From assembly GCA_943367755.1 (NCBI GenBank), contig CALRKB020000017.1:1-64000 (forward strand): a stretch of DNA of 64,000 bases. The letters are read 5' to 3'. A program made the position numbers and the translations under genes. Within the stretch, counting starts at the first letter, position 1, and the number at the start of each line of letters is the position of its first letter. The notes under the pieces are model-generated. The model had not been told where the DNA came from, made no database searches, and saw nothing but the letters and a program-made list of their open reading frames with translations. This document shows, one piece after another, positions 15,675 through 24,673 of the stretch. Source of the stretch: PCC-6802 sp943367755. Lineage in GTDB: Bacteria > Cyanobacteriota > Cyanobacteriia > Pseudanabaenales > Pseudanabaenaceae.

Positions 15675-16184
15675 ATGGAAGTTCGAGCCGAGAAGTCAGA
15701 AGATGTAGAAGCGATTCGCAGGGTCAATGTTGCGGCGTTTGGACGAAAGAGTGAGGCAGATTTAGTCGATCGGTTGCGAGGCGTTGCGTCTACGTTTTCC
15801 TTCGTTGCGGTTGAATTTGAGCAAATTGTTGGACACATTTTCTTTAGCCCAGTTGCGATCGAGGGAGAATGTGCGGATGATTCATTGGTTCTTGGATTAG
15901 CGCCAGTAGCAGTGCTACCTGAATATCAAGGACAAGGCATCGGGTCATGGCTGATTCAGCATGGTTTAAAAGAGTGTGCTCGGTTAGGTTTCAAAGCTGT
16001 TGTTGTGCTCGGTTCTCCAAAATACTATCCCCGATTTGGGTTTATTCCAGCCAAGGAGAAGAGATTGAGCTGTGAGTACCCAGTGCCAGATGAGGCGTTT
16101 ATGGTGTTGGAGTTGAAAAAGGGCGTATTGGAGGGATGTGTTGGAATGGTAAAATATCGGTCAGAGTTCAACAAACTTGAGTAG
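15675..16184 (+). CDS. GNAT family N-acetyltransferase (YhbS-like)
   Basis: A 169-residue acetyltransferase. The acetyl-CoA motif is LGLAPVAVLPEYQGQGIGSWLIQHGL (Q-x-x-G-x-G), and VVLGSPKYYPRFGF is the hallmark of the COG3153/YhbS group. The C-terminal FMVLELKKGVL is also typical. The substrate is unknown. It follows the attC-like stem-loop by 115 nt and is monocistronic. GNAT enzymes are frequent passengers of mobile cassettes, which suits the surroundings, but the codon use is not strikingly foreign. The end is followed by a small CGCAT-AGG-ATGCG hairpin at 16236-16248. Confidence 0.88.
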   Translation: MEVRAEKSEDVEAIRRVNVAAFGRKSEADLVDRLRGVASTFSFVAVEFEQIVGHIFFSPVAIEGECADDSLVLGLAPVAVLPEYQGQGIGSWLIQHGLKECARLGFKAVVVLGSPKYYPRFGFIPAKEKRLSCEYPVPDEAFMVLELKKGVLEGCVGMVKYRSEFNKLE

Positions 16185-16298
16185 CGATCGCCGTAGAACA
16201 GACCCGTTAGACCACTAATTAGCGCGATCGCCCATCGCATAGGATGCGCTATAACGCACATTCTCAGCTCACTTCTATCTCAACACATCAATAAATTA

Positions 16299-17696
16299 CT
16301 AGCGCGTGCTAACTTGCGTACCATCGTTGATTTGCTCGTTGGGATGGAGAATGACGACTTCATCTGTGGCTAAACCTGTTTGAATTTCCGCTTCGAAATT
16401 GCTGCGATGACCTATGCTCACCGATCGCCGCTGGGCGCGATCGCCTTTGACCGCAAATACGCACCAGCCGCGATCGCAGCGAAACAAACCACTCAGAGGC
16501 ACTTTCAACACGTTCTTGCCTTCCCATGTGATAATTTTTGCCTCCACTCGATAGGCATCGCCAAACGATTTGGGCAGATCGATAAAATCACCGATCGCAT
16601 TCACGCGCTGTTCCTCTACACCCAAAGCCGAGACTTTCGTAAATGCAGCAGGTTCCACCAACCTCACCTTGGCACGTATGGGTTGAGCATCCACTTGCTC
16701 GATTAGAATTGGAGCACCAGGTTTAATCCGCTGGGCATCAGTTGATAGCACATCAATTACTAGTTCCAAATTGGAAACATCTCCCAATTCCAGCAGTGGC
16801 ATGCCATCGGTCACATATTGGGCACTCTTTTGGAGAATGCGGAGAACTCGTCCTTGCAGGGGCGCTCGAATATCAGTACGGTTGGCTTCGTCTCGCAGTT
16901 TGTCAAGCTCTGCCTCAGTGCTAGCAATGCGGGCATCATAGACATTGAGTAAATAATCGGGGTCTGTTTGTTCTTTTTGCAGCACCGCAAGTGCGGCCTT
17001 AGTGACTTCCACTTCCGAGGTTGCTGCTTGGGCAGCTAGTTTGGCCGCTTCCAGTTCCTTTGTCCTGGTGGTGGCATTCAGTTCGGCTGATTCCCGATTC
17101 TGGCGGGAAATAACTCCTGTGGTTGCTAGTTGCTGTGCCCGATCGCGATCGCGCCGAGCCTGTTCTAGTGCTGCCTGAGCTTGCTCGACTTTGGCTTCTG
17201 CCTGCCGCTGGTCTGCTACGGCTTTTTGGATGCGCGTGTTCGCCTGCGCCAGTGTCTCAGTCTTGGGACGCTGGGTTGCCACTCCGGCTCGCTGTGCTTT
17301 CCACTCTGCCAGTCGCCCCAGTGCTTCTTTGACAGAAGCTGTTAGGGGCAATGGCTCAATCCGAGCCACAAGTGCGCCAGACTGCACCGTATCGCCTTCA
17401 TTCAGAAGAATGCGCTCTAAATGACCATTGGCTGGTGCGGTAATCGTATAGCGATCGCGGACGCGGGTTTTGCCTTCGGCATCCACAGATGTTTGCAGGC
17501 TACCGCGCTCAACTTTCCCAGTATCAACTTGAATCGGTGTAGGGCGGAATGCCCACACAATCAACAGACAGACCGCGATCGCGAGGCCAGCATAGGCAAC
17601 CTGTTTGAGCAAATGGTTTGGCTTATACTTGAGCGAGCCGTTTCCTGCGGCTGTTGCTTGCCGATCGGTTTGGTCGGGTAGAGGTAGTTGTTTCAT
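16299..17696 (-). CDS. HlyD-type periplasmic adaptor subunit of an ABC exporter
   Basis: A 465-residue membrane-fusion protein. One membrane anchor is near residues 33-51, then a biotinyl-lipoyl half-motif (TITAPANGHLERILLNEGDTVQSGALVARI), a long coiled-coil hairpin (about residues 135-265, rich in Ala, Gln and Glu), the second lipoyl half (DIRAPLQGRVLRILQKSAQYVTDGMPLLELGD) and a beta-barrel plus membrane-proximal domain. It would link the inner-membrane ABC complex to an outer-membrane channel. It is the last gene of the four-gene operon, 7 nt after the permease. It resembles DevB of heterocyst-forming cyanobacteria in layout, but orthology is not claimed. Confidence 0.92.
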   Translation of the reverse strand: MKQLPLPDQTDRQATAAGNGSLKYKPNHLLKQVAYAGLAIAVCLLIVWAFRPTPIQVDTGKVERGSLQTSVDAEGKTRVRDRYTITAPANGHLERILLNEGDTVQSGALVARIEPLPLTASVKEALGRLAEWKAQRAGVATQRPKTETLAQANTRIQKAVADQRQAEAKVEQAQAALEQARRDRDRAQQLATTGVISRQNRESAELNATTRTKELEAAKLAAQAATSEVEVTKAALAVLQKEQTDPDYLLNVYDARIASTEAELDKLRDEANRTDIRAPLQGRVLRILQKSAQYVTDGMPLLELGDVSNLELVIDVLSTDAQRIKPGAPILIEQVDAQPIRAKVRLVEPAAFTKVSALGVEEQRVNAIGDFIDLPKSFGDAYRVEAKIITWEGKNVLKVPLSGLFRCDRGWCVFAVKGDRAQRRSVSIGHRSNFEAEIQTGLATDEVVILHPNEQINDGTQVSTR

Positions 17697-17703
17697 CGTA
17701 CTC

Positions 17704-20067
17704 TCACTCTCTAGTTTTCAAGACGGCAACCAGGTCTAGTTGGTTCAATTGGCGACGGATCAGGAGACCGGAAAAAAGTGCGGCGATCGCCACCACACTA
17801 AATGCAAATGCATAATTGGCTTTTGTGACAATCAGGGGAACGCGATAGAGTTCAGAATTGAGTGCCTGCGATAAAACAGCGGTAAGGCCATAGCCCAAGA
17901 CAAAGCCGACCGGAATCGCGGCGATCGTCAACATCGTTTGTTCACCCAACAGAATCACCGCAATCTGTGCCTGGTTAAAACCAATAATGCGCAGCGTTGC
18001 CAGTTCGCGGCTGCGCTCGGAAAAGGCGATGCGAGCGGCATTATAAATAACACCAAAAGCAATAATGCAGGCAAATACGACCTGAACTGTGGTCACAATT
18101 GTCTGACTTTCAGCGATTGTCTTTTGAAACCGCTCAATCATTGCTTTACGTAGGGCAGTACTGGCGATCGCCGGTGTTTGTTTGAGCAGCGTGTAGAGAC
18201 GATCCAGTTGATTGTCGTCTACTGCTAGAAATGCACCGGAAATCGTGGCTCCTTCCTGCATCATCCGATTCAGTGCCTGAATATCCATGTAGGCAGCCAC
18301 GCCAATCAGTTCGTCCACCAATCCAACCACGGGAATCTGGCGCACGGGTCTAGCTCCCTCCAATACTTCCACGGTGAGGATGTCGCCCGGTGTAATACCC
18401 AGGATCTCAGCCAGTTTGGAAGACAGCACCATACCATCCAGAGGCAGGTTGACAGGGTTAAGGTTGCGATCGATCAGTTGATGTAACTCTCCCGTTGGAT
18501 TCAGTCCCATAATGCCAATTTTGTGCGTGCGATGCTCAAACCGCAGCCGCGCTGCCACACTGCGAAAAGGTTCAGCGTAAAGCACACCCGGCAGATGGGT
18601 AACCTCATAGCGAGCACGGGCAGGGCGCGGCTCGTTGAATACAATCGTGACATCGTCGCGCTGCACCCGATGAAATTGCACGTCAATGATGTATTGGATG
18701 GCATCTTTGGAATATCGCCCCACCACCAGCATCGCCACCGCCAGGGAAATACCCAAAATCGATAGCAATGCCTGCATCGGTTTGCGTTCCAGGTTTCGCA
18801 AAATAATCCGCCCTACTGGAGACAATAACTGTTGCAAACCCATCCGCTCGATTAGGGTGGGGCGAAAATGGGCAGGGGGTTCCGGGCGCATGGCTTCGGC
18901 TGGGGGTAGGGAAACTGCGCGTTGAACTGCGCCCAATGCTCCTACCAGAGCGGCGAAGCTGGCGATCGCAACTGCCCCAATTACCATGCCAGAGCTAACT
19001 TCATACCGAAGCAAAGGGAATTGATAAAAGTGCGTGTATATTTCGGTGAGAGCGGCACCAAGCCACAGTCCTAAACCTAAACCAATCGCAACTCCTAAAC
19101 AGACGATCGCCATCACAAATTTGAGAAAGTGCCAACCAACATCCCAATTTCTATAGCCAAATGCCTTCAGCACAGCGATTTGATCCCGTTGTGTGCCAAT
19201 CAAACGAGACATGACAATGTGGAGCAGGAAGGCAGCAATACCGAGGAAAATAAAGGGCACGATCGTGGCATGGGCACGTAGTTGTGTGATTTCATCGGAT
19301 ATAAATCGGTTGGAAATCTGATCGGAGCGATCGTAAGCCCCCAAACCACCATAGCGTTCTAACAACCGATCTAAGCGAAAAATCACGTCTGCGGTATTTG
19401 TGCTGGGCACCAGTGTCAGCGCGATGTCATTAAAGGCTCCATCCATATTGAAGGCAGTTCCCAATGCCTTGCGCCCCATCCACAGCACCCCAAAGCGCTG
19501 ATTGTCGGGAAAGATATCGCCGCCGCGAATCTCGTAGACATATTCTGGTGATAAAGCAATGCCCACGATGCGCAACAACTGCCAACGCCCGTTGATCACC
19601 GCTCCCAAGGTACCACCTAGCTGCAATTGATTGGCTTTGGCGAAGGCTTCACTGACCAGTACTTCATTCCCTTGCGCCAAGTCGGGATAGCGTCCCTGGC
19701 GAATGTAAAGGTCATTTAACATCGGTGCCTGTCTTTCTGGGATCGAGACCAGTCGTCCCGTCAAGGGTTCCGTGCGTTCTGGCAGGTCAAGCGTGACGTT
19801 AACCACAACCCGTGTCTGCACCTGGGCAATGCCTGGAATTGCCTGAATCTTTTCTCTGAGCGACTCTGGTGCCCGCTTGAGTTGCCCAAATACTTCGGCA
19901 AAGCGGTAATCACGGTAGTAAGTCGCCTGGGAGAGCTTGAGTGAGTCGTACGTACTTTGCATCGCCACAAAGATGGCAATACCGCAGGCCACAATTAGGG
20001 CGATTGCAATAACCTGTCCCCATAGGTGCATGAGGTCGCGGATCAGTTTGCGATCGAGAGCTTTCAT
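17704..20067 (-). CDS. ABC transporter permease with duplicated FtsX domains
   Basis: A 787-residue permease. A first membrane helix (residues 17-36) leads to a large periplasmic MacB-like domain, then three helices carrying the first FtsX domain (about 272-400). The pattern then repeats: a helix near 435, a second periplasmic domain, and three more helices with the second FtsX domain (about 660-780). LKAFGYRNWDVG and LRIIGFNQAQIAVILLGEQ are the coupling segments that contact the ATPase. This two-in-one type needs only one gene where MacB- or Dev-type systems use a homodimer. It follows the small membrane protein by 16 nt and precedes the adaptor by 7 nt. Confidence 0.92.
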   Translation of the reverse strand: MKALDRKLIRDLMHLWGQVIAIALIVACGIAIFVAMQSTYDSLKLSQATYYRDYRFAEVFGQLKRAPESLREKIQAIPGIAQVQTRVVVNVTLDLPERTEPLTGRLVSIPERQAPMLNDLYIRQGRYPDLAQGNEVLVSEAFAKANQLQLGGTLGAVINGRWQLLRIVGIALSPEYVYEIRGGDIFPDNQRFGVLWMGRKALGTAFNMDGAFNDIALTLVPSTNTADVIFRLDRLLERYGGLGAYDRSDQISNRFISDEITQLRAHATIVPFIFLGIAAFLLHIVMSRLIGTQRDQIAVLKAFGYRNWDVGWHFLKFVMAIVCLGVAIGLGLGLWLGAALTEIYTHFYQFPLLRYEVSSGMVIGAVAIASFAALVGALGAVQRAVSLPPAEAMRPEPPAHFRPTLIERMGLQQLLSPVGRIILRNLERKPMQALLSILGISLAVAMLVVGRYSKDAIQYIIDVQFHRVQRDDVTIVFNEPRPARARYEVTHLPGVLYAEPFRSVAARLRFEHRTHKIGIMGLNPTGELHQLIDRNLNPVNLPLDGMVLSSKLAEILGITPGDILTVEVLEGARPVRQIPVVGLVDELIGVAAYMDIQALNRMMQEGATISGAFLAVDDNQLDRLYTLLKQTPAIASTALRKAMIERFQKTIAESQTIVTTVQVVFACIIAFGVIYNAARIAFSERSRELATLRIIGFNQAQIAVILLGEQTMLTIAAIPVGFVLGYGLTAVLSQALNSELYRVPLIVTKANYAFAFSVVAIAALFSGLLIRRQLNQLDLVAVLKTRE

Positions 20068-20083
20068 GCCTGATTAACTGCCG

Positions 20084-20524
20084 TCATTGATATATTTCCA
20101 GATTTCGGCGCTTTCGATCGTGGCTGCGTTCTCGTAACCACTGGAATGCCACCAGATTGAGTAGGAGCCCGATCGCAAATAAAATTGCCATCAAGGCGAT
20201 TTGCGACCAGACGATCGGCTGCACCATTAGATCGAGGGCGAGATGCAGGAAATTCAGCACTGAATAGATCAGCGTGAGACCAAAGTGCGCCATGCGATAA
20301 CGGTGGGTATCAGTAAACCCAGTTGCGATCGCCGCAAACATGGGCAGGGCAAAAAAGCCCAACATCAGCCACAGAATCAAATCCATATTGGTGGCACCAG
20401 GTTCTGTATGGGCGATGTTAATCCCGTGAAATAGTGGCATCAAACCTAGTTGGGTATGAAATAGGGTACCTAATAGAAATACGCTCCAGAGGGTAATGAT
20501 TTTGCCTTGATGATTGATAGCCAT
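20084..20524 (-). CDS. Four-helix membrane protein of the exporter operon
   Basis: A protein of about 146 residues, choosing ATG 20524 because AGGA lies 9 nt upstream. A longer start at 20596 would overlap the ATPase gene by 7 nt. Four membrane segments are visible (about residues 11-30, 47-67, 80-101 and 107-127), with a basic tail (RERSHDRKRRN). No family was recognised. It is inserted between the ATPase and permease genes, so it probably serves the exporter, for example as an accessory or regulatory subunit. An unusual component makes this operon different from a standard three-gene DevBCA/MacAB set. Confidence 0.7.
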   Translation of the reverse strand: MAINHQGKIITLWSVFLLGTLFHTQLGLMPLFHGINIAHTEPGATNMDLILWLMLGFFALPMFAAIATGFTDTHRYRMAHFGLTLIYSVLNFLHLALDLMVQPIVWSQIALMAILFAIGLLLNLVAFQWLRERSHDRKRRNLEIYQ

Positions 20525-20589
20525 ATTGTTTACATCCTGGTTAATTGGGGGGTAGAAAATTGCAATCAAAATGTGAATGGAAATCTGGC

Positions 20590-21348
20590 TCACCATTCCA
20601 ACTCCGATGGGTTGACCTTTTGTTCGTTACGCCGAACGTTGGTAATCTCACCGCTACGCATGGTGACAACTCGGTCAGCCATTGCCGCAATACCTGCGTT
20701 GTGGGTAATTACGGCTGTGGTCGTGCCCAGTTCGCGGTTCACCTGTTCCAGGGCATCCAGTACCAGTTTGCCAGTTTGGTAATCCAGTGCTCCGGTTGGT
20801 TCGTCGCACAGCAGCACCTCTGGGCGTTTGGCGATCGCCCGCGCGATCGCGACCCGTTGTTGTTCGCCGCCAGACATTTGGGCGGGGAAGTGATTGAGGC
20901 GATCGCTCAGTCCCACCAGTTCTAGGGCTTGCTCCGGGCGCATGGGCTGGCGCACAATTTCAGTCACCAACGCTACGTTCTCCCGCGCTGTGAGGCTGGG
21001 AATCAGGTTATAGAACTGGAAGACAAAGCCCACGCAGTCGCGCCGAAACCGCGTGAGTTCGGCATCGCTGGCATGGGTGAGATCGCGATCGCGGAAGAAA
21101 ACATGTCCGCTAGAAGGTACATCCAAACCACCGAGGATATTCAGCAGCGTAGATTTGCCGCTACCGGATGGGCCCAGCAATACCACCAACTCTCCTTCAT
21201 AGAGATCGAGGTCAATTGATCGCAGCGCCTGCACTTCCACCTCTCCCATGCGGTAAACTTTACTGATACCGTGAATGTGAAAGACTACGCCCGGTGGGGA
21301 TGAGGTATCCGGGTAGTTTTTCGCAATTAGATGCGGTTTCTCGATCAT
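20590..21348 (-). CDS. ABC exporter ATP-binding protein (MacB/LolD/DevA type)
   Basis: A 252-residue ATPase. It has Walker A GPSGSGKST, Q-loop FVFQFYNLIPSLTARENV (a LolD/MacB-type hallmark), signature MSGGEQQRVAIARA, Walker B VLLCDEPTGALD, and H-loop ITHNAG. It powers the duplicated FtsX permease encoded downstream. It is the first gene of the operon, read leftward. A direct-repeat element (21468-21543) lies about 120 nt upstream and is shared with the truncated YbhF-like gene at 13.4 kb, suggesting a common regulator. Confidence 0.93.
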   Translation of the reverse strand: MIEKPHLIAKNYPDTSSPPGVVFHIHGISKVYRMGEVEVQALRSIDLDLYEGELVVLLGPSGSGKSTLLNILGGLDVPSSGHVFFRDRDLTHASDAELTRFRRDCVGFVFQFYNLIPSLTARENVALVTEIVRQPMRPEQALELVGLSDRLNHFPAQMSGGEQQRVAIARAIAKRPEVLLCDEPTGALDYQTGKLVLDALEQVNRELGTTTAVITHNAGIAAMADRVVTMRSGEITNVRRNEQKVNPSELEW

Positions 21349-21467
21349 AGTTGTTCTATTTAATGAAAGGAACTGAATTTAATCGCGATCACCTTTTTGC
21401 GTCAGCATTTTGCTGCTTACTGGGATTACACCTCGAATCCTTGTCGCGATGAGTTATAGGAAATTCT

Positions 21468-21543
21468 GACCCGATCCTAGAATAGGACAATAGCTTGAGG
21501 AACTTGTGAGGAGCCTGAGGCAATTTATGGGGAGACATTAATT
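21468..21543 (-). promoter_or_regulatory. Direct-repeat operator/promoter element, copy B
   Basis: About 70-75% identical by eye to 13485-13560, in the same orientation to its gene. Shared blocks are TAGAATAGG, TTGAGGAA and TTGTGAGGA. It stands upstream of the exporter operon. The conserved spacing of GAGGA units suggests a regulator binding direct repeats. Confidence 0.5.
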
Positions 21544-21559
21544 GCCATCAACAATCGCA

Positions 21560-22333
21560 CTACTGAAACTCTGCCCCAATTGCTAATACCTTACCAGCCT
21601 CCGAAACAGGAATGCGGGTATTGATTGCCAGACGATAAAAGTGATTGAAGCGCGATCGCTCTACCCAGTCAGGTAAAGTTTCTTGCCGTTTCTGTACGAA
21701 TAGCTTTTGGAAATCATGGTCGACTTCGCCAGTTTCTGGATCGCGAGTCGGTACAACGCAGCGCTGACAGGGATTAATCCCCTCCATCTGCACATCTCCC
21801 ACTCGAAATGTCACAGAGCTTTCGGCGCTCGTAAACAGCCAATCTTCCCAAAACGGAGATACTTCAACTACTTCCAGGTTTGTACGGAATCGCCGTTGTG
21901 CTTGCTCGTAGCTGAGTTGGGGGAACCATGATGCAACAGTTGTGAGGGTAGCAGTGCTGATAATTGTGGGGCCTGGGGAATCAGTATCATCGGGAAATCC
22001 CATTTCAAGGTTCTGGACAATCTTGACTGGCTGAGCAAAAAAGTTGCTGAACCAATCGCTCATAGCATGGCGATCGCCATCCAAGTCGAAAATTTGCCGA
22101 TTCGCTTGGCCTTGCACCCATAAAGTTACTGTTCTAGCATCGAGATCGAAGGTAGAGCGCAAAAGATGGACTTTCGCATTGCGTTTACCGTTTACAAATT
22201 TACCCGCACGATCGATGATGGCAAACTCGCGATCCCCTTTAAGTGCTCCACTAGATAGAATCTGAGCTTCACTAACTGTCACACCATCTAAGGACTTAAT
22301 CGGAAAGATGGATATTCTAGCAAGTCGGGGCAT
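21560..22333 (-). CDS. MOSC domain protein (YcbX/mARC-like)
   Basis: A protein of about 257 residues (ATG 22333 gives the family start PRLARISIFPIKSLDGV; a TTG at 22390 would add 19 unrelated residues). The N-terminal beta-barrel is followed by the MOSC domain with its conserved Cys in NPCQRCVVPTRDPETGE. Relatives bind molybdenum cofactor and reduce N-hydroxylated compounds, working with a ferredoxin-like partner. Some, such as YcbX, carry that domain fused, but here it is absent. moaA in the same window shows the host makes the cofactor. The gene stands alone upstream of a long noncoding stretch. Confidence 0.88.
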   Translation of the reverse strand: MPRLARISIFPIKSLDGVTVSEAQILSSGALKGDREFAIIDRAGKFVNGKRNAKVHLLRSTFDLDARTVTLWVQGQANRQIFDLDGDRHAMSDWFSNFFAQPVKIVQNLEMGFPDDTDSPGPTIISTATLTTVASWFPQLSYEQAQRRFRTNLEVVEVSPFWEDWLFTSAESSVTFRVGDVQMEGINPCQRCVVPTRDPETGEVDHDFQKLFVQKRQETLPDWVERSRFNHFYRLAINTRIPVSEAGKVLAIGAEFQ

Positions 22334-22390
22334 GGGAGAACTGCATAGGCTAGGGGATATTTGAATAGCATAAGCCATATATAAACTCAA

Positions 22391-23049
22391 TGAGTCCGGT
22401 AGAAGGCTACCAGACTCATGTTTGAGAATTATGCAATTTTATTCACTAACTAGGTTTTACTATCGAAACATGCAGACTATCAAACTCACAACCGTCTTTT
22501 GCCATTCAATACCTGATGTGGTTTATCTGTAAATCACCTTAATTTCACTGGTTTCAAGCTGTTCTCCGTCCAAACGTTGTCTTTATGCCTATTCACTTAC
22601 TGCTTCCACTCACGGCAAACAGTATTAATCAATCAACTGATTCGACATAGTACATAAAGTGTACCCAGCGAGAACTTTAGAGACTAACCGAAGTTAAAGA
22701 ATAACCAATTAAACAGATGAGATAACGAGACAATAAAGTAACAAAGACTCAATGCTTTATCAATTCTGCACTTGACTTGGCTCAGGGGAGGAGGCACATC
22801 CCTAAATCCAACTAAACTAAACTTGTGCCTTGTATATAGACTAGAGAAACATCCCCAAAATTGCAAGTGTATTTAACAGAAGTTTATCTCTCGCAATCTG
22901 GCTTAACAATTTCTTCTTTTAATGCAACCCTATTTGGGGTTTAAGATAACGATAGTTTGCAGGCTAGTACTAATAGCGGCGGTAACGCATCCCGCAGGGA
23001 ATCGCAAATTGAGTAGTAGGATTCCATCTCGTTTGCAAAATATCAATCA
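22391..23049. other. Gene-free stretch between the MOSC and lipoxygenase genes
   Basis: About 660 nt without a credible coding frame. A 60-codon frame on the minus strand has no ribosome site or family resemblance. It presumably holds divergent promoters. No repeat or RNA structure was recognised. Confidence 0.5.
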
Positions 23050-24462
23050 ATGGAGCTAAGTGACAAAATGCCTACTGATGACGAAAACCAACTGCAACCT
23101 AAAGATCTCTTTCCTTATCTTGGTGGCAATCCTGGGAAAGATTTAGCACGCTTCGATCCAGCAAAACCTTTGCCACCCCAAGTAGCACCTAAACCTCGTC
23201 TGATAGCTAATACAGGACTGTATACCATTCCAGTCAAATCAGCTCCACCCTTAGAAATGTTGGGAATATCAGGTCTAACGTACATCATCGCGAAAATGCC
23301 AACGCCCAAAAGCAAGCTCGAAATCATGCCTGCAAATTTAACGCGTTGCCGCCCTGACAAATTTAGTGATGCTTTTTTTGTCGAACGTCGTCTTAACGGT
23401 TTTAACCCTGGCAAGTTTAACCGTGTGGCCCAAAAAGATTGGCAGTACCTCATTCGCTATGATTGTAGCAGGTACAAAGTTGAGCCTGGAGGAATTTTAC
23501 CCTCTGTAATTGAAGCGAGGTTTACCTTACAAGACAAGAGTTTGCTATTGCACTCAATTCAATACGAACTCAACAAAGTATCTATGACTAATGTCCCTGG
23601 TGACGCAAATTGGGAATGGGCTAAAAGCTTATTTCGCAGCGCCGAATTTGTGTTTCAACAGACTCAGTCGCATTTAGCACGCACTCACCTAAATGTCGAG
23701 CAATATGCCATGGCTTATTATCGCAATGTTAAAAACAATAAGATTGTGGAATTGCTGGAACCCCATTTTGAAGGGCTGCTGAGTATTAATAAGTTAGGAG
23801 CATCGATTATTTTTGGTGATACTGGTGTGATTCCCGAAGCTTCAGCCCTAGATGCAAAACAGGTAGAGTCTCTAATCAAAGAGGAAGTTAGCTGCCTCAA
23901 TTACCATACCTGGCATCCCAGAACACAAGCGCTATCTGACATTGTGACCAACAACTATTTCGATCGCGCTGCTAGTAACGTATGGCAAATTATGGAGCAT
24001 TATGTTGACAACTTCTTTCAAGCTCATGAATCTGAAATTCTGGCATCATGGTCAGAGATAGAAGGAATGTCGCAGGATTTAGTCAGCCACTCTATCCTTA
24101 AACCAGAGTTAGGTACGCTGAAAATTGGTAACATCAGCGATCTCAAGAAACTCTGCGTATACGTCATTTATCACTCGTCATTTTTGCATTCCTGGCTTAA
24201 TTACAAGCAATATGAAGATGGAGGCGATATTGAGTACGCATCTATAGGACTTTGGGATGATAAACATCCAAGTGTCAAGCTCGAAGACGTCATCAGGCGG
24301 AATATTAGTCAGGTGCTGATTACGTGGACTCTTTCTAACGTTAAATATAATCCGATTATGGAAAATGGCAGTCCGTTTTTAAAAGATCTATTATGGCAAC
24401 GTCGCAATGAAATTCAGCCAGGTTTACCTTTAGAGTCGATTATGATGAGCATTCATATTTGA
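23050..24462 (+). CDS. Compact lipoxygenase family protein
   Basis: A 470-residue protein carrying all five iron ligands of lipoxygenases in the right order and spacing: His208-x4-His213 (SHLARTH), His380-x3-Asn384 (HSWLN, followed by the usual QY) and the C-terminal Ile470 (ending SIHI, compare the classic SISI). Flanking matches include LLEPHFEGLLSIN after the first motif and VERRLNGFNP before it. Lipoxygenases add oxygen to polyunsaturated fatty acids to give oxylipin hydroperoxides. The N-terminal PLAT domain is missing and the protein is shorter than the usual 550 residues or more, so this is a minimal catalytic version. The gene is monocistronic. Confidence 0.85.
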   Translation: MELSDKMPTDDENQLQPKDLFPYLGGNPGKDLARFDPAKPLPPQVAPKPRLIANTGLYTIPVKSAPPLEMLGISGLTYIIAKMPTPKSKLEIMPANLTRCRPDKFSDAFFVERRLNGFNPGKFNRVAQKDWQYLIRYDCSRYKVEPGGILPSVIEARFTLQDKSLLLHSIQYELNKVSMTNVPGDANWEWAKSLFRSAEFVFQQTQSHLARTHLNVEQYAMAYYRNVKNNKIVELLEPHFEGLLSINKLGASIIFGDTGVIPEASALDAKQVESLIKEEVSCLNYHTWHPRTQALSDIVTNNYFDRAASNVWQIMEHYVDNFFQAHESEILASWSEIEGMSQDLVSHSILKPELGTLKIGNISDLKKLCVYVIYHSSFLHSWLNYKQYEDGGDIEYASIGLWDDKHPSVKLEDVIRRNISQVLITWTLSNVKYNPIMENGSPFLKDLLWQRRNEIQPGLPLESIMMSIHI

Positions 24463-24600
24463 ATTATGCGAGTAGCGCGCTGTCAATCCCTTCGATTGCT
24501 AGAGCTCTAGCATTACCTTCCTGTGCGCATGCTTGAGCTGTTCCTCGATAGATCGTGCGCTAAACCAGTTGTCGAATGTATCTCAATATATCTTAAGAAC

Positions 24601-24637
24601 TTCAACTTTGTAAGGTGAATTCCAAACCAAAGTTGAA
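24601..24637. repeat. 10-bp perfect inverted repeat between convergent genes
   Basis: TTCAACTTTG (24601-24610) and CAAAGTTGAA (24628-24637) form a perfect 10-bp stem with a 17-nt loop. It lies between the convergent lipoxygenase and gluconokinase genes, a position suited to a bidirectional terminator, but no strong T-run follows on either strand. Confidence 0.45.
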
Positions 24638-24673
24638 AAAGACAACTGTTAGATTTTCTATCCTATTGTTCGC

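Noticed and set aside
22684..22866. 60-codon minus-strand frame in the long gap before the lipoxygenase gene
   Set aside because: No ribosome site, no family match, and length within chance expectation.
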